Shown: positions 26,037 to 34,625 of the stretch, in pieces
How the letters are laid out: every line of letters begins with the position of its first letter
Position numbering within the stretch: position 1 is the stretch's first letter
NCBI GenBank assembly: GCA_003258725.1
Contig: QHMG01000012.1
Location: forward strand, 1-64,000
Reading direction: 5' to 3'
DNA: 64,000 nt
Origin: Candidatus Melainabacteria bacterium
Lineage (GTDB): Bacteria > Cyanobacteriota > Vampirovibrionia > Gastranaerophilales > Gastranaerophilaceae
Position numbers and translations under genes: made by a program
Notes under the pieces: generated by a model
What the model saw: only the letters and a program-made list of their open reading frames with translations
Told to the model about the DNA's origin: nothing
Databases searched by the model: none

Positions 26037-26990
26037 ATGAGTTACCACATACTCCATTTAACGACACCAAATATAAAACTTTATTGTGAAAAAGGATTTT
26101 TATTTTGCAAATATGATGATGAGAGCGAAAATAAACTTCCTATTACAGATATTCGAACAATAATTGTTGCGACTCATCAAGTGTCTTTTACAAATTCTTG
26201 CCTTGCTAGGCTAATGGAAAATGATATTGTAATTTTACATTGCAATAATCACTTCAAGCCAATAGGTTGGAGTTTAGGACTAGATAGAGTTGTTCGAACA
26301 AAGGCATTTTTAAACCAAATTGAACAAAATGAAATATTTGATAATACACTTTGGAAAACAATTCTTTTTCAAAAAATGCAAAATCAAGCAAACTGCTTAA
26401 ATTTAATTGGAGTAAAAGAACATAGCCTTGAAAAACTAATAAATCGCCCTCTAGTTAGCGAAGGTAATGTAGCAAAACAATATTGGCAAGAATATTTTAA
26501 AATTTTAGAAGTTGATACTATCAGAGAACATAAAAACGCAGAAACTTTTGAAAATTCTTGCTTAAATTATGGTTATGCAGTTATTTCTACTCTAATTTAT
26601 CGCTCGGTTTTAATTCATGGATTGTGTCCAAATTTAGGAATACACCATAGAGAAAAATATGGTTCGACGCCTTTTATTTATGATTTAGTTGAGCCATTTA
26701 GGGCATTTGTAGATTTTTATTTATACAAATTTAAGGTTAATAGAGGTGGCGACTTTAAAAATAAAAAACATAAATCATGGTGTGAATATTTAGCATTCTG
26801 CCTTAAAAATTATAGATTAAAAGCAAAAGGCTTAAGTTACAAAATCATTGACTATATAGAAATTTATGTTGAAGATATTACAAATGCATTTATAAAATAT
26901 TCAATAGAAAAATTAACACTTCCAAATATCAAAGAACAGTACTTATATATTGATAAACACAAAAATAGAGAATATGAAGAGCAAGTATAG
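26037..26990 (+). CDS. cas1: CRISPR integrase Cas1
   Basis: About 317 residues from ATG 26037. A longer frame begins at 25980, overlapping cas9, but the Cas1 fold starts at MSYHILHLTTPNIKLYC, as in other type II proteins. Characteristic segments are DIRTIIVATHQVSFTNSCLARLMENDIVIL, the GIHHREKYGSTPFIYDLVEPFRAFVD active-site region with metal-binding His and Glu/Asp residues, and a C-terminal helical part (both quoted in part). It captures and inserts new spacers with Cas2. It overlaps cas2 by 17 bases. Confidence 0.95.
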   Translation: MSYHILHLTTPNIKLYCEKGFLFCKYDDESENKLPITDIRTIIVATHQVSFTNSCLARLMENDIVILHCNNHFKPIGWSLGLDRVVRTKAFLNQIEQNEIFDNTLWKTILFQKMQNQANCLNLIGVKEHSLEKLINRPLVSEGNVAKQYWQEYFKILEVDTIREHKNAETFENSCLNYGYAVISTLIYRSVLIHGLCPNLGIHHREKYGSTPFIYDLVEPFRAFVDFYLYKFKVNRGGDFKNKKHKSWCEYLAFCLKNYRLKAKGLSYKIIDYIEIYVEDITNAFIKYSIEKLTLPNIKEQYLYIDKHKNREYEEQV

Positions 26991-27321
26991 AATGGGTTGG
27001 TTATTTGTATGTTTTGATTTGCCAGTTGTTGAAAAAGAAGAAATGCGACTTGCAAACAGATTTAGAAAAGATTTATTAGATTTAGGATACTTTATGCTTC
27101 AAAATTCAATTTATGTTCGTTCATGTGTAACCTATGAAAAACAAGAACAATTTATAAAAGCAGTTAAACAAATAGCACCTTCGACAGGAAGTATAAATGT
27201 TATATACATAACGGATGCTCAATGGAGTAATTCTGTATGCATACAAAAATCAGATTATAATCGGTCTAAATACAAAACAGAAATGGGCGAAATTACAGAA
27301 AAACAGATGACGTTCTGGTAA
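26974..27321 (+). CDS. cas2: CRISPR adaptation protein Cas2
   Basis: About 115 residues from ATG 26974. The ferredoxin-like fold begins MGWLFVCFDLPVVEKEEM, with the conserved Asp, and continues LGYFMLQNSIYVRSC. It dimerises and bridges Cas1 in the adaptation complex. The reading overlaps the end of cas1, so translation is coupled. It is the last cas gene; the next element is the minus-strand tracrRNA region. Confidence 0.95.
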   Translation: MKSKYRMGWLFVCFDLPVVEKEEMRLANRFRKDLLDLGYFMLQNSIYVRSCVTYEKQEQFIKAVKQIAPSTGSINVIYITDAQWSNSVCIQKSDYNRSKYKTEMGEITEKQMTFW

Positions 27322-27349
27322 TTTCATGATAAAATTATAGATGTCATAT

Positions 27350-27461
27350 AGTATGTTATTTATTTTTGAAAGGGTTAGAGAATGAATTTATTCGTACATA
27401 GTAGAGGAATCAATTATTCTCTGTTCAATTCTGATTGGACTCTTAACTTAAAGTATATTAT
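27350..27461 (-). ncRNA. Candidate tracrRNA
   Basis: On the minus strand, 23 bases from 27461 to 27439 pair without a break (two G-U pairs) with bases 11-33 of the crRNA-sense repeat. A CC bulge (27438-27437) faces one U, and nine more pairs (27436-27428) form the lower stem next to the spacer. This is the stem-bulge-stem geometry Cas9 needs. Downstream the RNA can fold AGAGAAT/ATTCCTCT and GAAT/ATTC hairpins. The promoter is at 27468-27496. The 3' end is not marked by a clear T run, so the left border is approximate. Confidence 0.75.
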
Positions 27462-27467
27462 GCAATT

Positions 27468-27496
27468 AGTATATCATAAATATATAAATTTGTATA
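27468..27496 (-). promoter_or_regulatory. Promoter of the candidate tracrRNA
   Basis: On minus: TATACA (27491-27496), a 17-base spacer, TATACT (27468-27473). The predicted start falls at about 27461, exactly where the anti-repeat begins. Confidence 0.55.
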
Positions 27497-27500
27497 TCCT

Positions 27501-28372
27501 ATTATAACATACTTTAAATTAAGAGTAAATCAAAACTCGTTCGTTGTAGATTTCAAAAAAAAAATCATTATAACATACTTTAAATTAAGAGTAAATCAAA
27601 ACTTATTCCTGCATTGAAAGAAGATATTACAATTATAACATACTTTAAATTAAGAGTAAATCAAAACACAGTATCTAGCTTTTCGCTAAATTTAACCATT
27701 ATAACATACTTTAAATTAAGAGTAAATCAAAACGTTACAAAGCAATATAGCGGTAGAGATAAAATTATAACATACTTTAAATTAAGAGTAAATCAAAACA
27801 CTGCCGTTATCCTTATTCAAATATATGTTATTATAACATACTTTAAATTAAGAGTAAATCAAAACGGAGGTTTTACATTAAACTTAAATACAATGATTAT
27901 AACATACTTTAAATTAAGAGTAAATCAAAACAGAAAAGGTCAATTATTCAAATTTTGCAACATTATAACATACTTTAAATTAAGAGTAAATCAAAACTAT
28001 GATGTGTCCTGCTCTGTGTCGTCGTCATTATAACATACTTTAAATTAAGAGTAAATCAAAACGCCTTACACTCAACACAATAACCACAGGGGATTATAAC
28101 ATACTTTAAATTAAGAGTAAATCAAAACGCTTTTGAGTATTGATACCCTGCAAAACCTATTATAACATACTTTAAATTAAGAGTAAATCAAAACAGCAAA
28201 GCGCAGTAGCCTTTTAGGTTGTAGATTATAACATACTTTAAATTAAGAGTAAATCAAAACGCCAAACCTCCTGACACGTTACACAATTAAATTATAACAT
28301 ACTTTAAATTAAGAGTAAATCAAAACACGAATATCTCTAATAACACTCGGTGCGTGTATTATAACATACTTT
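27501..28372 (-). CRISPR. Type II-C CRISPR array, 13 full repeats, one partial, 13 spacers
   Basis: The 36-base repeat reads ATTATAACATACTTTAAATT followed by AAGAGTAAATCAAAAC on plus. The 13 full repeats start at 27501, 27567, 27632, 27698, 27764, 27830, 27896, 27962, 28027, 28093, 28159, 28225 and 28291 and look identical. A terminal partial repeat (28358-28372) keeps only the first 15 bases. Spacers are 29-31 bases. In crRNA sense (minus) the repeat begins GTTTTGATTT and ends TGTTATAAT, an extended -10 box, with TTTACT 17 bases before it. Each repeat can therefore start transcription into the next spacer, as known for Neisseria type II-C arrays. The partial repeat keeps just the promoter end. 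Spacer targets are unknown. Confidence 0.97.
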
Positions 28373-28385
28373 GCAAGTAAAATAA

Positions 28386-28411
28386 AAAGCTGAGCCACCA
28401 CGCTCAGCTTT
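28386..28411 (-). terminator. Terminator between the 51-residue gene and the array
   Basis: AAAGCTGAGC (28386-28395) pairs with 28402-28411. Read on minus it is followed by TTTTTATTTT, so it stops transcripts coming from the gene at 28522 before they enter the array. Confidence 0.75.
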
Positions 28412-28521
28412 ATAATTAAAATCTCTCAACTATCTTTACTATCTCACTTAATGTTCGTTACTTACAGCCATCTTCTACACATATCCACTACCAACTGCAA
28501 GCACGTTTTTTGGTTTGTTTT

Positions 28522-28677
28522 CTATTTAACCGCAACCAATTTTTGTTGAATTCCTTGTTCTGCGTTCAACATTCTTGCATTAGCCATTGCCATTGAACGA
28601 CGTTTTTTAGCGCCTCTTAAAATAAATTCTACGCTATTATCAATATTACAATTTGGAGTTTCAATTCTTTTTAACAT
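28522..28677 (-). CDS. Small basic protein of 51 residues beside the CRISPR array
   Basis: An ATG at 28677 opens a 51-codon frame ending TAG at 28522. A clear AAAGGGAT ribosome site lies 7 nt upstream and a terminator follows at 28386-28411, so this is likely a real gene. The protein begins MLKRIETPNCNIDNSVEF, has a basic segment GAKKRRSM and ends in a predicted helix (MANARMLNAEQGIQQKLVAV). No known family is recognised. Its place between the array and the proB operon may be coincidental. Confidence 0.55.
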   Translation of the reverse strand: MLKRIETPNCNIDNSVEFILRGAKKRRSMAMANARMLNAEQGIQQKLVAVK

Positions 28678-28835
28678 ATACATATCCCTTTCATTTGGTT
28701 TGATTAAATTTGATTTATCTTATTGGTTTTATCCACATATTTTTTATCGACCGACTCAAATCAAAACTTTAGACTTTTGAACAATTTGTTTACATTTTGT
28801 TACATAGTTTGCTTGTAACATTAATATATATTCAA

Positions 28836-28870
28836 ATGACAATACGCTTTGTGTGAGTTATTATTAAGTC
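28836..28870 (+). promoter_or_regulatory. Leaderless-type promoter of the proline operon
   Basis: ATGACA (28836-28841), 17-base spacer, TATTAT (28859-28864), then six bases to ATG 28871. Both promoter boxes are present, and the predicted transcription start coincides with the ATG. Confidence 0.55.
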
Positions 28871-29323
28871 ATGGATAACAAATTAATTACGAAAAATATA
28901 ATCAATTTTGATAATGATCTTGGGGCAGCACTTTTAAAAACGATTTTATTGGCTAAAAATAATGTGCCTATGTCTCACAAGAGAACTGCGGATAACTACG
29001 TTATTATCAAGAGAATGTATTCTTCTCATGCTGTTAAGGCTACAATTTCTTTATCAGAATACGATTTATTAAAAAGATATGATTTTGAACCTCTTGAATG
29101 TACTACTATTCAAAAAGCAAACGAAGAAATTGAATTTTTGAAAAAATGGTCTTTTGCTAACAATTTAGATTTAAGAAAAGACGCAGATATGATTATTGTA
29201 ATCAGAGCAAAAGAACTTAAAAACATTACCGCAAGTGCTTATTCAAATGTCCCGAGCGAAATGTACAACGGCTACAAAGCTATCGACAAATATTTTGAAG
29301 AAATCACTAAATTTTATAGGTAA
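28871..29323 (+). CDS. Conserved-looking hypothetical protein, first gene of the proBA operon
   Basis: A 150-residue soluble protein, mixed alpha/beta with no recognised domain. It contains IIKRMYSSHAVKATISLSEYDLLKRYDFEPLEC and DADMIIVIRAKELKNITASAYSNV (quoted in part). There is no signal peptide and there are no membrane segments. proB starts 8 bases after its stop, so it is probably cotranscribed with proB-proA-tyrA. A leaderless promoter lies directly upstream. I cannot assign a function. Confidence 0.65.
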   Translation: MDNKLITKNIINFDNDLGAALLKTILLAKNNVPMSHKRTADNYVIIKRMYSSHAVKATISLSEYDLLKRYDFEPLECTTIQKANEEIEFLKKWSFANNLDLRKDADMIIVIRAKELKNITASAYSNVPSEMYNGYKAIDKYFEEITKFYR

Positions 29324-29331
29324 AACATTTT

Positions 29332-30474
29332 ATGAAAAAAACTGAATTTATTAATGCCAAAAGAATTGTTATAAAACTTGGCACTAACGTTTTGAGAAAT
29401 GACGACGGGGAAGCCTCTTTACCTCGCCTTTATTCTTATATAGAAGATATTTCAGCCCTTGTAAAAGCGGGTAAGGAAGTCATTTTAGTAACCTCCGGTG
29501 CTGTTGGTTTGGGCAGAAAAAAAATCAATGTAGAAAAATCTGATGATATCGTTTTAAAACAAGCATGCGCTGCAATTGGACAATCAAAATTAATGTCTAT
29601 TTATGAAAATGGTTTTGATGCTTATGGTATAAATACTGCTCAAGTCCTTTTGATTGAAGACGATTTTGCACAAAGGAAAAGGTACTTAAATCTTAGAAAC
29701 ACATTAAATAAATTGCTAGAATTGGGTACAGTTCCTGTAATTAATCAAAACGATACAGTTTCAACTTTTGAATTAGAAACTTTATATAAAGATGCCCAAG
29801 TTTGTTTTTCAGACAATGATAAACTTTCTGCACTTGTTGCGAGTGAATTAGATGCAGATTTATTAATTATTTTATCTGATGTAAATGGTCTTTATGACTG
29901 TAATCCAAAAGATAATCCAAATGCAAAAATAATTACAGAAGTAAAAGAAGTTACAGATGAAATTATGGATATGGCATGTGGTGTTTCTGACTGCGGTAGA
30001 GGCGGAATGAAAACAAAACTTGAGGCTGCAAGACTTGTTACTCGTTTTGGTGGAAAAGTTTTGATTGCAAACGGAAAAATTCCGAATGTTATTAAAGAAA
30101 TTTTTTCAAATAAAGAAATTGGCACAAGATTTTTGCCAACAGAAGAAAGTCTTTCTGGCAAAAAACGTTGGATTGGTTATGCAACAAACATTATTGGAAA
30201 ATTGGTTGTAAACGAAGGGGCTAAAAAAGCCGTTCTTGAAAAAGAATCAAGCCTACTTCCAATCGGCGTATTAAATGTTGTTAATGAATTTAAAAAAGGC
30301 GAAGTTGTGTCAATTATCGACGAAAAAGGTAATGAATTTGCTCGTGGTATTGCAAATTACAGCTCAGATGCTTGCAAAATGATTTTAGGTTGCCACTCTG
30401 ACGACATTTTGAAAATTTTAGGATACAAAAATTACGACGCAATTATTACACGTGATAATATTACAACATTATAG
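29332..30474 (+). CDS. proB: Glutamate 5-kinase
   Basis: A 380-residue enzyme. The amino-acid kinase domain (about 1-265) includes RIVIKLGTNVLRN, VTSGAVGLGRKK, VINQNDTV and LSDVNGLYDCNP. The C-terminal PUA domain (about 280-375) includes GVLNVVNEFKKGEVVSI. It phosphorylates glutamate to gamma-glutamyl phosphate, the first step of proline synthesis, and is normally feedback-inhibited by proline. Full length, all motifs present. Followed by proA after 7 bases, so the labile intermediate can be passed on. Confidence 0.97.
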   Translation: MKKTEFINAKRIVIKLGTNVLRNDDGEASLPRLYSYIEDISALVKAGKEVILVTSGAVGLGRKKINVEKSDDIVLKQACAAIGQSKLMSIYENGFDAYGINTAQVLLIEDDFAQRKRYLNLRNTLNKLLELGTVPVINQNDTVSTFELETLYKDAQVCFSDNDKLSALVASELDADLLIILSDVNGLYDCNPKDNPNAKIITEVKEVTDEIMDMACGVSDCGRGGMKTKLEAARLVTRFGGKVLIANGKIPNVIKEIFSNKEIGTRFLPTEESLSGKKRWIGYATNIIGKLVVNEGAKKAVLEKESSLLPIGVLNVVNEFKKGEVVSIIDEKGNEFARGIANYSSDACKMILGCHSDDILKILGYKNYDAIITRDNITTL

Positions 30475-30481
30475 GTAAATT

Positions 30482-31714
30482 ATGAATTTTGAAGATATCG
30501 CAAAACAAGCAAAAAACGCTAGCCTTGAAATGGCGGAATTAACAACTGAAGTTAAAAATAAAGCTCTTTTAAAAATTGCAGATGCGCTTGAAGAAAATAA
30601 ATCACAAATTTTTGAAGCTAATAAAACTGACTTGGAACAAGCTAAGGATAGCGTTTCACCTTCTGTTTTTAATCGTTTAAAGTTAGATGAAAATAAAATG
30701 CGTGATATGATTCAAGGGATTAGAGATGTTGTAAAACTTGAAGATCCAATTGGCAAAACTCTTTTAGCTCGTCAACTTGATGAAAGTTTAAATTTGTATA
30801 AGGTTTCATGTCCTATTGGGGTTATTGGAATTATATTTGAAGCAAGACCTGATGTTATTGCTCAAATATCTTCACTTGCAATAAAATCTTCAAATGCAGT
30901 GATTTTAAAGGGTGGTAAAGAGTCTATAAATACAAATAAAACAATTTTGGGCATAATTAATAGCGTTTTAGATAGTATAAAAGAATTTCCAAAAAATGCT
31001 TTGTCACAAGTATTTACGCACGATGATGTTGCTCAAATGCTTAAATGTGACGCATCTATTGATTTAATCATTCCACGTGGTGGGAATAAATTGGTAAAAT
31101 TTATAAAAGAAAATACAAAAATTCCTGTATTGGGTCACGCTGACGGAATTTGCCATATTTTTACAGATGAAAGCGCAGATTTTGAAATGGCAAAAAAAGT
31201 TATAATTGATGCTAAAACTCAATATCCAAGCGCTTGTAATGCAGTTGAAACCTTGCTAATTCACAAAAACTTTAACAAGAAAGATGAATTATTAAAAGAA
31301 CTTGAAAATGCAGAAATAACGCTTATTTCAAACCCTGACACTTGGGCATTTGAGCATGGTGACAAAACCCTTGCTTACAAAGTAGTTACAAATATTGATG
31401 AAGCAATAAATCACATTAATACTTATGGGTCTGGACATACTGACTGTATTATTACTAAAAATGAGCAAAATGCACAAAAATTTATGCAAAAAGTTGATTC
31501 TGCTGGAGTTTATCAAAATGTTTCAACTCGTTTTGCAGACGGGTTTAGATACGGTTTCGGTGCAGAAGTTGGTATTTCTACAAACAAAACACACGCAAGA
31601 GGACCTGTTGGCTTAGAGGGTTTAACTATTTATAAATATAAACTTATCGGTAACGGTCATATTGTAAAAGACTACGTTGACGGTACAAAACATTTTAACC
31701 ATAAGGATTTATAA
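30482..31714 (+). CDS. proA: Gamma-glutamyl phosphate reductase
   Basis: A 410-residue aldehyde dehydrogenase-fold enzyme. It uses NADPH to reduce gamma-glutamyl phosphate to glutamate semialdehyde. Motifs include the cofactor site PIGVIGIIFEARPDV, LKGGKES, IPRGGNKLV, the catalytic-Cys segment QYPSACNAVETLL, and GAEVGISTNKTHARGPVGLEGL near the C-terminus. Length is typical. tyrA begins at the next base after the stop. Confidence 0.97.
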   Translation: MNFEDIAKQAKNASLEMAELTTEVKNKALLKIADALEENKSQIFEANKTDLEQAKDSVSPSVFNRLKLDENKMRDMIQGIRDVVKLEDPIGKTLLARQLDESLNLYKVSCPIGVIGIIFEARPDVIAQISSLAIKSSNAVILKGGKESINTNKTILGIINSVLDSIKEFPKNALSQVFTHDDVAQMLKCDASIDLIIPRGGNKLVKFIKENTKIPVLGHADGICHIFTDESADFEMAKKVIIDAKTQYPSACNAVETLLIHKNFNKKDELLKELENAEITLISNPDTWAFEHGDKTLAYKVVTNIDEAINHINTYGSGHTDCIITKNEQNAQKFMQKVDSAGVYQNVSTRFADGFRYGFGAEVGISTNKTHARGPVGLEGLTIYKYKLIGNGHIVKDYVDGTKHFNHKDL

Positions 31715-32512
31715 ATGAAAATCGGAGTTGTAGGTTTAGGATTAATTGGTGGTTCTATTTTTAAGGCTCTAGAGGCTCTAAATTATGATGTTATTGGGGT
31801 TTCTGATTCTCAAAATGGTTTACAAGAGAACATTTCAAATGATTTTAATAATTTAAAAGATTGTGAAATGGTTTTTGTTGCTACTCCAATGAATAAAACG
31901 CTTGATGTACTTCAAAAGTTAGAGGAATATTTGCCTGAAAGTACAATTGTTGCAGATACTTGCTCATTAAAGGAATTTGTTTCAAACAAAAATTATAAAT
32001 ACAATTTTATTCCAACTCACCCAATGGCAGGAACTGAGTTTAAAGGGTTTGAACATTCTTTTAAGGAACTGTTTGAAGGTGCAAAATGGATTGTTTGTAA
32101 TCGTGGATTAGCCCAAGAAAAAAATAATAGTTTAGCAGAGTTAATTTTTGTAATTGAGCAAATGGGGGCAGAGGTTGTTTTTGCTGATGCAAAAGAACAT
32201 GACGAAGCGGTTGCAATGATATCTCACATGCCAATGGTGGTTGCGCAAGCATTGTTTAAAACAACTGCAGACAATAAACTTGCCTTAAAACTTGCCTCTA
32301 GCGGTTTTAGAGATATGACAAGGCTTGCTCTTTCAAATGAAGAAATGGCTGTTGATATGGTGAATATGAATCATAAGAATATTGAACAAGCTATTTTAAA
32401 ATTTTATTCTTCTGTTGGTGATTTAATAGGCAAAAATTACGTAAAAGAAATTGAAAAAATAAAAATACAACGTCAAAAAATGTATGACAAAAATGGCAAA
32501 AATAATTTATAA
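31715..32512 (+). CDS. tyrA: Prephenate/arogenate dehydrogenase
   Basis: A 265-residue NAD(P)-dependent enzyme. The Rossmann motif GVVGLGLIGGS is at 4-14, with FVATPMNKTL, the THPMAGTE substrate motif and HDEAVAMISHMPMVVAQAL. It oxidises prephenate or arogenate in the tyrosine pathway. It is a monofunctional short form with no chorismate mutase or ACT domain. It starts immediately after proA. The pairing of proline and tyrosine genes is unusual but may simply reflect shared expression. Arogenate versus prephenate use cannot be decided here. Confidence 0.92.
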   Translation: MKIGVVGLGLIGGSIFKALEALNYDVIGVSDSQNGLQENISNDFNNLKDCEMVFVATPMNKTLDVLQKLEEYLPESTIVADTCSLKEFVSNKNYKYNFIPTHPMAGTEFKGFEHSFKELFEGAKWIVCNRGLAQEKNNSLAELIFVIEQMGAEVVFADAKEHDEAVAMISHMPMVVAQALFKTTADNKLALKLASSGFRDMTRLALSNEEMAVDMVNMNHKNIEQAILKFYSSVGDLIGKNYVKEIEKIKIQRQKMYDKNGKNNL

Positions 32513-32614
32513 TTTCCTATTAAAAAATGTAAACAAATTTTTCAACTAAAGCAATTTTTAATATTCAGCTAATTTACATACACTGAAAAGCTATAGAAAT
32601 TATAAGGAGAAAAA

Positions 32615-33103
32615 ATGAATATTACCCCGAATGTGGCACAGCCTAACTTTACGGCATTAAAACCCGTACCAAAGTTAGCTAAAAAAATGGGTGGTGAAGC
32701 ACTAGAAAAAGCAATGCCTGAATTAGAAAAAATGGCTCAAGATGTAGATATTGAAATTATTCCGAAAAAAGGTTTCTTTAGTAAATTACAGAATCTGAAT
32801 TTCTTTGTAACCAATGTTGGAGAACAAGTAGGAAGGTGGTTTAGCCTATCTATTGATCCTAAAGGTTATTTAGAAGGAAATGACCCAACACATTATAAAC
32901 AAGTCGATGCATTTACAAAAGAAAATATCTTAGAATCAGCTCAAAAAGCAAAAGATTTGAACAAAAAAGGTTTAAAGGTTGAACGAAAAACTATTGCTAT
33001 GATGCCAGCTGATGCTGTAATTCTTGCAAAAGCCATGAAAGATAAGCAAGCAAAAGCTGAAGAAAAGGCTAATGCAAACGCAAACGAACAAGCTAAAAAT
33101 TAA
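32615..33103 (+). CDS. Hypothetical protein with N-terminal FTA-type motif
   Basis: A 162-residue soluble protein. The N-terminus MNITPNVAQPNFTALKP loosely resembles the short N-terminal motif of the calpain protein (MQVNKVSAVAFTG). A central part (about 25-130) is rich in helices, and a C-terminal Ala/Lys/Glu/Asn-rich tail is probably disordered. There is no signal peptide or membrane segment. AAGGAG site and a strong terminator mark a single-gene unit. The family is unknown. Confidence 0.65.
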   Translation: MNITPNVAQPNFTALKPVPKLAKKMGGEALEKAMPELEKMAQDVDIEIIPKKGFFSKLQNLNFFVTNVGEQVGRWFSLSIDPKGYLEGNDPTHYKQVDAFTKENILESAQKAKDLNKKGLKVERKTIAMMPADAVILAKAMKDKQAKAEEKANANANEQAKN

Positions 33104-33111
33104 TAAATACA

Positions 33112-33139
33112 AAAAAGAGGTTAATATTGACCTCTTTTT
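33112..33139. terminator. Bidirectional terminator
   Basis: AAAAAGAGGT and ACCTCTTTTT flank TAATATTG. It lies between the hypothetical gene and convergent hydG and ends both transcripts. Confidence 0.8.
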
Positions 33140-33143
33140 GATA

Positions 33144-34562
33144 TTAAAATCTAAAATCTCTTTCGCCGTTTGCTATTTTTTCAACATTTTCTTTTGTTTG
33201 TTTTTTTACGTTTTCACTTTCAAGAGTTTCTAATTCCTTTTGAATTAATTTGTCCCCAACAGTCTTTGTCTCTGGACTTGCGTAATCTTCTAAATATTCC
33301 TTTAAGGTCATAATTGCGTTTGGATGACAGAAGTTTTGTATTTGTTTTGATTTACAAATATCCATAAACCTTTCGCCTGTACGACCTTCACGGTAACACG
33401 CTGTACAAAAACTTGGAAGGTAGCCTATTTCTATAAGCCATTTCATTACTTCATCTAAAGTTCTTGTATCTGTAACATCAAATTGAGAAGAATCTTCTTC
33501 TGTATAATCGTTTTCATCATATCCACCAACTGATGTTTTTGAACCACCTGAAATTTGAGAAATACCTAAATGCAAAACTCTTTCTCTAACTTCTTTTGAT
33601 TCTCTTGTTGAAACAATCATTCCTGTATAAGGTACTGCAATTCTAATACAAGCTACAATTTTACAGAATGTATCGTCGTTAATTCCGTTTTTAAAAGCAC
33701 TTGGGTCAATATCGTTAGCTTTTCTAATTCTTGGAACACTAATTGTATGCGGACCAACGCCATTGACAGCTTCTAGATGTTCTGCGTGCATTAATAGCCC
33801 TGCAAATTCATATTTATAAGTTGAAAGCCCAAATAACACACCTAAACCTACGTCGTCAATTCCGCCTTTCATAGCTCTATCCATTGCCTCTGTATGATAA
33901 GCATAATTGTGTTTTGGACCTGTTGGGTGTAAACGTTCATAGCGTTCTTTATTATAAGTTTCTTGGAATAAAATATATGTTCCAATACCTGCTTCTTTTA
34001 ATTTACGATAATTTTCAACAGTTGTAGCCGCAATATTTACGTTTGCACGACGAATTGCGCCGTTTTTATGTTTTACGCTATAAATTGTTTTTAAACTTTC
34101 TAAAATGTACTCGATGGGGTTATTTACAGGGTCTTCGCCTGTTTCAATTGCCAATCTTTTATGACCCATATCTTGAAGTGCGATAACTTCTCTTTCAATT
34201 TCTTCTTGAGTCATTTTTTTACGAGGAATATCCTTGTTCTTTGCGTGATAAGGGCAATATACACAACCATTTATGCAATAGTTTGAAAGATAAAGCGGTG
34301 CAAATAAAACAATTCTGTTTCCGTAAAAATCTTTTTTAATTTGTTCTGCCAATTTGTAGATTTTTTGGTTAATTTCTTCATCTTCACAAGCCAATAAAAC
34401 GCTTGCGTCTCTATGAGATAAACCTTTTCTTTCTTCTGCTTTTTTTAAGATTTTTTCAAGTAATTCTTTATTATTTTTATTTTGTTCTGCGTATTCAATC
34501 GTAGATAAAATTTCGCCGTCATCAATAAATTCTTCGGCTTTAAGTGATTTTACGTTGTACAT
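33144..34562 (-). CDS. hydG: [FeFe]-hydrogenase maturase HydG (radical SAM tyrosine lyase)
   Basis: About 472 residues from ATG 34562, which follows AGAGGA; an in-frame ATG 7 codons earlier lacks such a site. The radical-SAM cluster motif CINGCVYCPYH holds Cys96, Cys100 and Cys103. The C-terminal auxiliary cluster motif is FCTACYREGRTGERFM, diagnostic of HydG versus ThiH. It cleaves tyrosine to give the CO and cyanide ligands of the H-cluster, with HydE and HydF, which are not in this window. It indicates fermentative hydrogen metabolism. Confidence 0.95.
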   Translation of the reverse strand: MYNVKSLKAEEFIDDGEILSTIEYAEQNKNNKELLEKILKKAEERKGLSHRDASVLLACEDEEINQKIYKLAEQIKKDFYGNRIVLFAPLYLSNYCINGCVYCPYHAKNKDIPRKKMTQEEIEREVIALQDMGHKRLAIETGEDPVNNPIEYILESLKTIYSVKHKNGAIRRANVNIAATTVENYRKLKEAGIGTYILFQETYNKERYERLHPTGPKHNYAYHTEAMDRAMKGGIDDVGLGVLFGLSTYKYEFAGLLMHAEHLEAVNGVGPHTISVPRIRKANDIDPSAFKNGINDDTFCKIVACIRIAVPYTGMIVSTRESKEVRERVLHLGISQISGGSKTSVGGYDENDYTEEDSSQFDVTDTRTLDEVMKWLIEIGYLPSFCTACYREGRTGERFMDICKSKQIQNFCHPNAIMTLKEYLEDYASPETKTVGDKLIQKELETLESENVKKQTKENVEKIANGERDFRF

Positions 34563-34625
34563 TTTTATTCCTCTTAATAACATGATAACTCAAACAAAAC
34601 ATCTAGAGCAAATTTCTGGTAGTGC

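Noticed and set aside
27614..28033. 139-codon open frame across the CRISPR array
   Set aside because: It is a by-product of the 36-base repeats, which keep one frame open (recurrent ITYFKLRVNQN). No ribosome site, and it only spans repeats and spacers.
28756..28768. Possible extra CRISPR repeat fragment (AAATCAAAAC) upstream of the 28871 gene
   Set aside because: Only ten AT-rich bases match and there is no neighbouring spacer; chance is sufficient.
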